This document shows, in pieces, positions 32,579-38,828 of a DNA stretch of 43,395 bases. The stretch comes from Bdellovibrio sp. (GTDB lineage Bacteria > UBA10199 > 2-02-FULL-44-16 > DYJF01). Within the stretch, counting starts at the first letter, position 1, and every line of letters starts with the position of its first letter. The stretch spans positions 1 to 43,395 of the forward strand of contig DYJF01000010.1 of assembly GCA_020723205.1 (NCBI GenBank), written 5' to 3'. The notes beneath the pieces were generated by a model, which saw only the letters and a list, made by a program, of their open reading frames with translations, made no database searches and had not been told where the DNA came from. The position numbers and the translations under genes are program-made.

Positions 32579-32943
32579 TTTAAAAACGTTGTCATTTAAG
32601 GATGCGCCGGCTTTAGGGACGCATGGGTTTGGGCCAAGCCGTTAAGATCGCCTCCGGGACGCTTTTCCAAGGTCGTCTTCGGAGGTTGTAATAAAAAATA
32701 CCTTGCCCCAAAGCCCCTTGAATTTGCACACAAAATTGTCTGCCGTAGAATTTTGGCCGTAGAATTCGAGCAACTTTTCTTATCCTCTCTCGAAAACTTA
32801 CGCGACAGCAGAAAGGACGGGTTAGGGGCATGGATATTCGATGCACATCCAGCGCGACGACCGTAATGGGTCGAGACCGACTGCTGAAAAACGCACAGCA
32901 ATGCCATATACCAACTAATCAATAACAATAAGGAGCAAATATT
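32579..32943. other. Intergenic border of the accessory island
   Basis: 365 bases without a convincing gene. It contains a partial copy of the palindromic element (32638-32688) and a short inverted repeat ATGCG/CGCAT (32602-32633) just before it. The next gene's ribosome site (AAGGAG, 32930-32935) lies at the right end. Minus-strand frames here arise from the repeat. I see no clear promoter. Confidence 0.6.
32638..32688 (-). repeat. Partial copy of the palindromic element, left of the island
   Basis: Fifty-one bases from GCCGTTAAGATCGCC to CTTCGGAGGTTG match, with only a few differences, the reverse complement of 36354-36404, the left half of the 153-bp element on the other side of the island. 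Only one outer arm is present, so this copy cannot form the full structure. Translated on the minus strand it reads Q-P-P-K-T-T-L-E-K-R-P-G-G-D-L-N-G; the other copy reads Q-P-P-K-A-P-F-E-K-R-P-G-G-D-L-N-G. Confidence 0.8.
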
Positions 32944-34644
32944 ATGCAGACGGGATCAAAAAATCGAAGCATTCTCCCATATCCGCAAGATTGGCTGACG
33001 ATGCAGGTGGCCTTCGGTGAGATAACGGTCTATTTTTCTAACCCCGCGAATCATCTCGACGACGACTTCTTGCACGTCTCCTCGGAGGAGATGGGGGCCG
33101 CCGCGGGCAAAGTCTCTGCTGATGCAGACCAACTGCTCGAGGCCATTGCCGCCAACTCGAGGTGCTATAGCTCTCTTCAGGATCTCCAAGGTGAGGGACT
33201 GTTCAACGACGATGAGGTGTCGCTGAGGGACCTGTATTCGATCGAGAGGGGAATGGGCTATCATGAGGAGAGCATCAAAGAACAACTCCAGCAAATTATA
33301 GACTCGTTTCGAATGAAGGATTGGGAGCCGATGCGGGGGGCCTTCGGCAAGATATCGGCCTATTTCTCCGATCCTGCCAACCACCTCGACGATGACCCCT
33401 TGCACGTCTCCTCGTGGGAGATGATGGCCGCTGCCGGCAAGTTGCCCGCCGAAGCAGACCAACTCCTTGCGGCAACGGCCTCCGACGAGAGGTGTTATAG
33501 CTCCCTTGACGGGCTTCAAGACGAGGGTCTGACCAACGACGATGAGGTGTCGCTGAGGGACCTGTATGCGGCGGAGAGGGGCACGGGCTATTATGGAGAG
33601 GGCATAGACGAGCAGGTCGAGCGGATGGCGGACTCGTTTCTGACAAGGGATGTCTTTCAGTTCTATATGTTCGGCTCTTTCGCGGCCGAGCGCTATGGCA
33701 TAATGCATATTGCCGCCTACTCCTTCAGGGGACTCGACGACCTCCATACGGGCGCGCTGAGCTTCGACGACGCCGATTCACTGACCAAGGCGATCTTGAC
33801 GGAAGCCGACGACGAAACCTTGGAGAGATTCAAGAGGCTCAGCTGGCTCGATAGGGACCCTAGCAATCGAAACATCAACGCGCTGGTGAAGGCAATTCTG
33901 GCGACGGCTGGCCCTCATGCCGTGGAGCGATTCGAGGCGCTAGGCGGGCTCTATACGAGCGCGCACGGTCGCGAAGCCGACGCGCTTGCGAAGGCGATTC
34001 TGGCGGCGGCCGACGCTGGTGCAGTGGAGCAATTCGTGGTGCTTGACGGGCTCGACACAGGCGCGCAGAGCCCCGACGCCGATACGCTAGTGAAGGCGAT
34101 GCTGGCGGCGGGCGGCCCTCTTGCCGTGGAGCGATTCATGGAGTTGGCCGAGTTCCATACGGGCGCGCACAGCCGCGATGGCGACGCGTTGGTGAAGGCG
34201 ATCTTGGCGGTGGACGGCCCCCGCGGCGTACATCATTTCGAGCTCTTGGCCGGGCTCGACACGAACACAGGCAGCCGCGACGGCGACGCGCTTGTAAAAG
34301 CGATGCTCGCTGCGGCCGATTCCCATGCAGCGGAGCGATTCAATGAGATTATCGAACTCGATACGGACGCATATAGCAGCGACGGTGACGCGCTGGCGAA
34401 GGCCACACTGGCAACCTGGGGGGCGGGTAATATGGCCGCGAGCGGCTATCTCCTGACGACCGGCCAGCTCTATGGATTGATCTCTGACGCGAAGGCCAAT
34501 GCCCAGCCGGCCATGCCGATTGAGGAGGAGATCGCCACACATGAACCCCGCGATGCCCGAGAAAATAGGGGTTCATCTTATTATCAGAACTCCACGAATT
34601 ACCTCATGTGGATGCAATCCTTATATACTACTACTATTCGGTGA
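32944..34644 (+). CDS. Two-part repeat protein of unknown function (110-aa duplication plus 34-aa helical repeats)
   Basis: Protein of 566 residues with no signal peptide and no named domain that I recognise. Residues 21-130 and 131-240 are two copies of a 110-residue unit. Each contains acidic loops (N-H-L-D-D-D, then H-V-S-S-x-E; and N-D-D-E-V-S-L-R-D) that resemble degenerate EF-hand loops. Residues 275-512 are seven tandem units of exactly 34 residues without gaps. Conserved positions within a unit are D4, L6, K8-A9, L11, A18-V19-E20-R21-F22, L25, L28, T30 and A32, which predicts two short helices per unit as in TPR, TALE or similar solenoids. A Ser/Tyr/Asn-rich tail follows. AAGGAG lies 8 bases before the ATG. 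First gene of the island. Confidence 0.8.
   Translation: MQTGSKNRSILPYPQDWLTMQVAFGEITVYFSNPANHLDDDFLHVSSEEMGAAAGKVSADADQLLEAIAANSRCYSSLQDLQGEGLFNDDEVSLRDLYSIERGMGYHEESIKEQLQQIIDSFRMKDWEPMRGAFGKISAYFSDPANHLDDDPLHVSSWEMMAAAGKLPAEADQLLAATASDERCYSSLDGLQDEGLTNDDEVSLRDLYAAERGTGYYGEGIDEQVERMADSFLTRDVFQFYMFGSFAAERYGIMHIAAYSFRGLDDLHTGALSFDDADSLTKAILTEADDETLERFKRLSWLDRDPSNRNINALVKAILATAGPHAVERFEALGGLYTSAHGREADALAKAILAAADAGAVEQFVVLDGLDTGAQSPDADTLVKAMLAAGGPLAVERFMELAEFHTGAHSRDGDALVKAILAVDGPRGVHHFELLAGLDTNTGSRDGDALVKAMLAAADSHAAERFNEIIELDTDAYSSDGDALAKATLATWGAGNMAASGYLLTTGQLYGLISDAKANAQPAMPIEEEIATHEPRDARENRGSSYYQNSTNYLMWMQSLYTTTIR
33004..33663 (+). repeat. Direct duplication of a 330-bp coding unit
   Basis: Unit 33004-33333 is repeated in frame at 33334-33663 with an offset of exactly 330 bp. 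DNA identity is high in places, for example GAGGTGTCGCTGAGGGACCT occurs in both, so the duplication looks recent. It encodes the two N-terminal 110-residue domains of the island repeat protein. Confidence 0.85.
33766..34479 (+). repeat. Seven tandem 102-bp units encoding 34-residue repeats
   Basis: Units begin at residues 275, 309, 343, 377, 411, 445 and 479 of the island repeat protein, each exactly 34 codons. Units 2-6 are the most alike; unit 1 is diverged and unit 7 loses the pattern in its second half. Changes are mostly at exposed positions (12-17, 23-24, 31), as expected of a solenoid with a variable face. Confidence 0.85.
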
Positions 34645-34705
34645 AAAATCTAATTTGATTCCGCTTCTGTCTCATATGCTCGATAAACAGGCCGAAGGAG
34701 CGCTC

Positions 34706-35827
34706 ATGTGCGATAGCTGGTGCAGCGGGCTTCCAATTTTAAGTGATGATCATCTCCGTTATGATACGAACGGAAATTATCTTCTTGAAAGCGAAGAGAT
34801 AGCTCAAATACCGCCCTGCGAACAGTCGCTTAACCTGTTCACGGACCCGTACCGATCCATACCGCAGGAAGAATCGGATGTTGTCTGCGCTTTTTTATCT
34901 CTAGATCTCCTGTCTCAATTAAGAACCGTTCGAAACGGAAACTTTGAGCAGCTTTCATCTTTCTGTAATATCCTTAGGTCTTCTCATCAGGAAAAAGCGA
35001 TTGCCTTCGCAGATTTTATAAGCGCGAACGATGCTCTTTTCAGCGAAGGTGATCTTATTGATGTTTTACTTAGGTCCGCGGAGCTTGTTTTTGCCAGGGC
35101 TTCAAATGAACAAGAACTGCTTGATGCGATCCTTAAGGATCTTCCGCAAGTTCTGGCGGTTGGTGAAGCTCACCCTGACGCATCCGACCCGATAACCACG
35201 GCCCGGTTGTTCGCGGATAGGATATTGCCTTTATTAAAGGTCAGATATGGTTATGACGTGCTTGTCCTTGAATTAGTGACGGCGGACCTACCTTCCGCCG
35301 AATTGGACTATTACATGGAGTATGGGATCGTCGACGACGAGCGTACACCGTCATTGAGCGCGAGCGCGCGCATGTTAAAAGGGAAAAGCTCGGAAGATCT
35401 GTTATATATATTGAAGCGATGCGGTGAATTAGGGATCGATGTTCGGGGAGGCAGCCCTTCCCTCAATGATATCATGACAAGGAATGGGCCGGATTTTGCT
35501 TATGAAATAAGAGACCGGAGCGCTCAAGCAATTGAGGCGGCCTCGATGTCCGGGCATAAGGTCATATGGTATGGCGGTTTTATACATAATGATATCGACG
35601 GAGAGCATCATCTCTCCTTTGTTCCCTTTTTATCTCGAAGAGACGGTCTTGTTGAGTTGGACCTGATAGGAACCTACAATGGCGATGACGGTCTTTATGA
35701 TTATCTTGATCGTATCAGCCGGGAGGAGCTGCTTATTTGTCCAAACGAAGACGATCCGTTGATGATAACGGTGAGTCCGGGTGCCCACGTAATTGTTTAT
35801 TCGCCGGATATGATGTCTTCCTTCTAA
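34706..35827 (+). CDS. Putative ChaN/EreA-like fold protein, island gene 2
   Basis: Protein of about 373 residues. The recognisable part is in the middle: V-L-A-V-G-E-A-H-P-D-A-S, then A-D-R-I-L-P-L-L-K and G-Y-D-V-L-V-L-E-L. This is the pattern of the ChaN / erythromycin-esterase-like superfamily, where G-E-x-H and a later Glu form the active site. The conserved His of a second motif may be the G-G-F-I-H-N-D segment near the C-terminus. The call is tentative. The frame is open to 34499, but only the ATG at 34706 has a good ribosome site (GAAGGAG, 5 bases before), and it starts after the upstream gene ends. Codon choice looks more AT-rich than in flanking genes, which suggests horizontal origin. 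Confidence 0.6.
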   Translation: MCDSWCSGLPILSDDHLRYDTNGNYLLESEEIAQIPPCEQSLNLFTDPYRSIPQEESDVVCAFLSLDLLSQLRTVRNGNFEQLSSFCNILRSSHQEKAIAFADFISANDALFSEGDLIDVLLRSAELVFARASNEQELLDAILKDLPQVLAVGEAHPDASDPITTARLFADRILPLLKVRYGYDVLVLELVTADLPSAELDYYMEYGIVDDERTPSLSASARMLKGKSSEDLLYILKRCGELGIDVRGGSPSLNDIMTRNGPDFAYEIRDRSAQAIEAASMSGHKVIWYGGFIHNDIDGEHHLSFVPFLSRRDGLVELDLIGTYNGDDGLYDYLDRISREELLICPNEDDPLMITVSPGAHVIVYSPDMMSSF

Positions 35828-35969
35828 GACATTTTGGAGACGGTCCCGCATATTATAACTATTCAAAATCATTTCTTAATTGGACGCCTCGTGCCCATAC
35901 CTTTCATAAAAAAAGCAACATTTCAATATCACTGCCGATAATTGAAATAAGGGGATCGTGGAGGGCAAA

Positions 35970-36299
35970 ATGGCTGACTTTTGTTTGGACGGTTTAAATC
36001 CGTTATGCTGGATAGGCGTCATTCTTGGCGGCGGATGCGGTTCTTATCATTATTCGTCCTCTTCATCAGAGACGGAGATCAACGGCAGATCGTATGCGAT
36101 GGGAAGTTTCGATTATGTCGAAGACATCAATTACGGCTATGCCCAGCTCACCGACGCATGCAGCTCATCCGATTATACGAACGGAGATTTCGGGAATCTC
36201 TTCAGAATGATATGTTCCGGAAGCGGTTATAATGGTTATAGGATGACCAACGTATCCGACAACGAAACCGGATGTTTTCTGGAATTCGTGTGCGAATAG
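35970..36299 (+). CDS. Small Cys/Ser/Tyr-rich protein, island gene 3
   Basis: Protein of 109 residues of unknown family. It has six cysteines spread along its length (C-L-D-G-L-N-P-L-C near the start, then G-G-C-G, A-C-S-S-S-D, M-I-C-S-G-S, G-C-F-L-E-F-V-C) and a Ser/Tyr/Gly-rich middle. The composition suggests an extracytoplasmic disulfide-bonded protein, but there is no proper signal peptide. GGAGGG lies 5 bases before the ATG at 35970; a GTG at 35958 is also in frame. A strong terminator follows 24 bases after the stop. Base composition is AT-richer than the surroundings. Confidence 0.5.
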   Translation: MADFCLDGLNPLCWIGVILGGGCGSYHYSSSSSETEINGRSYAMGSFDYVEDINYGYAQLTDACSSSDYTNGDFGNLFRMICSGSGYNGYRMTNVSDNETGCFLEFVCE

Positions 36300-36322
36300 G
36301 TACTTCGATGTTGCTAATTAAG

Positions 36323-36348
36323 GCCGCCTTGATCGAGGCGGCTTTTTT
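36323..36348 (+). terminator. Rho-independent terminator of the island genes
   Basis: Seven-base stem GCCGCCT / AGGCGGC (36323-36329 with 36336-36342) with a six-base loop, followed by six T. It ends the plus-strand island genes and directly abuts the palindromic element. Confidence 0.9.
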
Positions 36349-36501
36349 GTTCCAACCTCCGAAAGCGCCCTTTGAAAAGCGTCCCGGAGGCGATCTTAAC
36401 GGCCGGGATATGATAATCAAGATCGCCGAGGGTCGAGCGGACGTTTTGGGTGACCCAAAACGGACCGCGTCTTTTCAAAGGGCGCTTTCGGAGGTTGGAA
36501 C
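36349..36501 (+). repeat. 153-bp palindromic element with three-way-junction potential
   Basis: Outer arms of 31 bp (36349-36379 and 36471-36501) are perfect inverted repeats. Inside lie two more perfect inverted repeats. GGCGATCTT (36389-36397) pairs with AAGATCGCC (36419-36427). CGTTTTGGG pairs with CCCAAAACG (36442-36462, loop TGA), and this last stem extends by GCGG/CCGC across a small bulge. The whole can fold into a long stem carrying two hairpins. It lies between convergent genes. A related half copy lies at 32638-32688. It encodes no protein that I can support. Confidence 0.88.
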
Positions 36502-36515
36502 GAGATAATATAATT

Positions 36516-37178
36516 CTATTCCAGTTCGAATTCAGAAAGCGAGGCGAGGACCCAGTCGGCTTCGGAGAGGGAATCGGGCGGGAATGAGTTGCTGATCGCA
36601 AGACACTTGATGCCGGCTGCGTGCGCGGCGGCGATTCCTTTGGGCGAATCCTCTATTGCGAGGCAATCGTCGGGGCTTATATCTTGGGACGGTGAACGCT
36701 GCGCAAGCCGCTTTACGACGAGATCGTAGCCCTCGGGGTCCGGCTTCCCCCTTTGCACGTCCTCCTGCGTGACGATCGGATCGAAGAGCTTTTCCCAGCC
36801 CAGTTTTTTCAGGACGAAGTGAACTTCGTTCTTGTTCGCGCCGCTGCAGATCGCGAACATGCATTTCTTCTGCAAGAGTTCGATGAAATCCTCAACGCCG
36901 GGCAGGACGGGTATGTTGCGGCCCAAGAGGGCCAAGCACTTTTCCAGTTTTTTCGGGATGAGAACTTCTTTTTCTCCCGCGGGAAACGGCCTTCCGTGGA
37001 GCCGGCCCACCGCGTCCAGAAAATCGCGGTCGTTGAGGCCCAGATAGTTGCGGTCGTATTCATCTTTATCGAATGAGATCCCCATGGGCTTGAACACCTC
37101 GAGCCATGCGCGCATATGTACGGGTTCGGTGTCGGTGATGATCCCGTCGAAATCGAATATGATTGCCTTAAAAGTCAT
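36516..37178 (-). CDS. HAD-superfamily phosphatase, beta-phosphoglucomutase-like
   Basis: Haloacid-dehalogenase-type phosphohydrolase of 220 residues, subfamily I with a helical cap. Motif 1 is D-F-D-G-I-I-T-D-T-E-P (nucleophile Asp and general acid Asp; the residue after D-F-D-G is Ile instead of the usual Val/Thr). Motif 2 is the Ser in A-I-C-S-G-A-N. Motif 3 is the Lys in R-G-K-P-D-P-E-G-Y. Motif 4 is A-I-E-D-S-P-K-G-I-A-A-A. The nearest named enzymes are beta-phosphoglucomutase and small phosphatases such as those acting on phosphoglycolate or sugar phosphates; the substrate is not determined. It starts 1 base after the stop of the flavoprotein gene, so both form an operon. Confidence 0.88.
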   Translation of the reverse strand: MTFKAIIFDFDGIITDTEPVHMRAWLEVFKPMGISFDKDEYDRNYLGLNDRDFLDAVGRLHGRPFPAGEKEVLIPKKLEKCLALLGRNIPVLPGVEDFIELLQKKCMFAICSGANKNEVHFVLKKLGWEKLFDPIVTQEDVQRGKPDPEGYDLVVKRLAQRSPSQDISPDDCLAIEDSPKGIAAAHAAGIKCLAISNSFPPDSLSEADWVLASLSEFELE

Positions 37179-37179
37179 T

Positions 37180-38100
37180 CTATTTTTTTGCGGTTAAATA
37201 TTGATCCGCGCTCATTCCGGCCAGCAGACCCTGCGCCACGGATATCGCAGGCAGTTGCGGTTTGGCGCAAAGCACGTCGCCGCAGGCAAAGACGCCTCCG
37301 ACGGAAGTTTCAAGCTGCTCGTTCACCATTACGCCGCCGTTGGGCGCCGTTTGGACGGCGTTCTTGATGAACGGGTTCATCGGCTGGTAGTCGTGCATAT
37401 ATGTGAAGACCGTCGATATCGCTATTTCCTTCTCCTGCCCGCCGGTGAATACGGTGATGGAATTGACACGCTCGTGCCCGTTGATGCTCTTGATGCTGGT
37501 GCTGAAATGCAGCTCGATCTTCTGGTCGTTCTCGATCTGTGCGAAGATGCGGTTGTCGATGTCCAGACGGTTGGATGGGATCACGAAGTGAACCTTTTGA
37601 GCGTATCTTGAAAGGATGATCGCCTCTTCCGCCGCAAATTTTGATTTCCCTATGACCGCTATTTCACTGCCTGCGTTCGCCGGTCCGTCCATCCTTGCGT
37701 CATGAAAGACACCGCTGCCGAACAGTTCCTTCTCGCCGCTCAAATATCCGGTTCGTGCTGCGGCGCCGGTGGCAAGAACGATCGCGCGCGCCTTGAGCGT
37801 GCCTTCGCCCGCCGTCACCGTGCACACGTTCTCGTCAGAGCTTATCTCCGTCGCTTCCGATTGTTTGAGCGCGCCGCCGGCCTGCTCCACTTGCCTGTGC
37901 ATGCGGTTCACGATCTCCGCGCCGCTCACTGCGTCTGGAAAGGCGGGGAACGAGCACGCATGGCCCATGCCGCCCAGGTATCCTTCCTGAACGCCCTTAT
38001 CAATAAGCAGCGTTTTCCATCCGTGTCTCGCCATATACGCAGCGGCGGAGGAACCCGCAGCCCCGCCCCCGATAACGATCACATCATATAGTTCGCTCAC
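37180..38100 (-). CDS. Thioredoxin-reductase-like flavoprotein without the redox C-x-x-C
   Basis: FAD/NAD(P)H pyridine-nucleotide oxidoreductase of 306 residues with the TrxB fold. It has the FAD motif G-G-G-A-A-G-S-S-A-A (11-20), an A-T-G-A strand end near 110-113, the NAD(P)H site V-I-G-K-S-K-F-A-A-E-E-A, and the C-terminal C-G-D-V FAD motif. In thioredoxin reductase the second domain carries C-A-x-C-D-G; here the aligned residues are D134-A-R-M137-D-G, so both redox cysteines are gone. It therefore cannot act as a classical thioredoxin reductase. Candidates are ferredoxin/flavodoxin-NADP reductase-like or other TrxB-like electron transfer. AGGAGG precedes the ATG. Operon with the HAD gene. 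Confidence 0.85.
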   Translation of the reverse strand: MSELYDVIVIGGGAAGSSAAAYMARHGWKTLLIDKGVQEGYLGGMGHACSFPAFPDAVSGAEIVNRMHRQVEQAGGALKQSEATEISSDENVCTVTAGEGTLKARAIVLATGAAARTGYLSGEKELFGSGVFHDARMDGPANAGSEIAVIGKSKFAAEEAIILSRYAQKVHFVIPSNRLDIDNRIFAQIENDQKIELHFSTSIKSINGHERVNSITVFTGGQEKEIAISTVFTYMHDYQPMNPFIKNAVQTAPNGGVMVNEQLETSVGGVFACGDVLCAKPQLPAISVAQGLLAGMSADQYLTAKK

Positions 38101-38111
38101 AAAATCCTCCT

Positions 38112-38185
38112 AATTCACCGCAGAGGCGCGGACGCGCAGAGAAAAAACAAAATATTTATATTTTTTATTCTCTGTGTCTCTGCGG
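38112..38185 (+). repeat. GCAGAGG-type inverted repeat between convergently spaced units
   Basis: CCGCAGAG (38118-38125) pairs with CTCTGCGG (38178-38185), and CAGAGAA (38137-38143) pairs with TTCTCTG (38168-38174) around an AT-rich loop. The left end shares AATTCACCGCAGAGG with the repeat at 18151. It lies between the exonuclease stop and the flavoprotein start, both on the minus strand, and could work as a transcription terminator or attenuator. Confidence 0.7.
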
Positions 38186-38193
38186 CTTATTAT

Positions 38194-38787
38194 TTAAAAT
38201 AAGCTTTGTTGTTTATCCGGCTCTTCTTTTTCATCGGGATTCGCGATCTTCCATCGCACCGGCGCGCGACCCTTTGTCGTTCCGAACTTGGGCGTATAAA
38301 AAAGCTCGCCATGCTTTGCGCCGTACTCGTATATCTCTTTGGTTATGCGCACGTCATCAAGGCAATATTTTTTCAACTTTTCGATTTCGCCGTTTTTCCA
38401 GAACCTTATCGCGTCCATTCCCGAACCGCTCTTTGACCGTCCGAGCGTCGCCTGCGCCACGCTGTCCAAGCTCACGCGGTGCCCCAGGACGTTGGTCAGC
38501 TCCTCCATTATGTCCAGCTGCGAAAGCGCCTTCAGATCGAATCGTATATAGGGCTGAAGGATGGGTACGTCGAAACGGCGGCTGTTGAAGCCGACGAGGA
38601 GCGGTTTTTTTTGCAGGATCTTTTCGAATTCCTTGAGCTCCTTTTCCTCGTATATGCGGTATTCGTTGATATCATAGATGAACGCGCCCAGAACGCTGAT
38701 CTGGAGCGCTTGCAGATTGTTCCTGCCGCCCACGTCGTCGAAAGCGTTCTTCGTTTCGATATCGAAGACCACGATATTCCTAGACAT
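38194..38787 (-). CDS. RNase H-fold 3'-5' exonuclease (DEDD type) with C-terminal clamp-binding motif
   Basis: Predicted nuclease of 197 residues. Exonuclease motif I is V-F-D9-I-E11-T-K, motif II is G-F-N-S-R-R-F-D73, and motif III is C-L-D-D-V-R-I-T (D144/D145), giving the four acidic residues that bind two metal ions. It resembles the ribonuclease-H-like / PolB-like exonuclease domain proteins found singly in many bacteria. A basic stretch K-G-R-A-P-V-R-W-K (172-180) follows. The protein ends exactly in Q193-Q-S-L-F197, which fits the beta-clamp-binding pentapeptide Q-x-[SD]-L-F. Involvement in DNA repair or replication with DnaN is a reasonable inference. Monocistronic, divergent from the spermidine-synthase-like gene. 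Confidence 0.8.
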   Translation of the reverse strand: MSRNIVVFDIETKNAFDDVGGRNNLQALQISVLGAFIYDINEYRIYEEKELKEFEKILQKKPLLVGFNSRRFDVPILQPYIRFDLKALSQLDIMEELTNVLGHRVSLDSVAQATLGRSKSGSGMDAIRFWKNGEIEKLKKYCLDDVRITKEIYEYGAKHGELFYTPKFGTTKGRAPVRWKIANPDEKEEPDKQQSLF

Positions 38788-38828
38788 GGGAGGACCCCTA
38801 TCATAAAAACAGGGGAAAGCAAGCCATC

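Noticed and set aside
32596-32928. Minus-strand frame left of the island
   Set aside because: Its only notable segment comes from the palindromic element, and there is no ribosome site.
36349-36501. Integron attC site
   Set aside because: The ends (GTTCCAAC and GTTGGAAC) resemble but do not match RYYYAAC and GTTRRRY, and no integrase or second complete site is present.
36272-36508. Plus-strand frame through the 153-bp palindromic element
   Set aside because: It spans a terminator and the inverted repeat, so the frame is a by-product of the element.
37180-38100. Naming the flavoprotein trxB
   Set aside because: Both redox cysteines are absent, so thioredoxin reductase activity is not supported.
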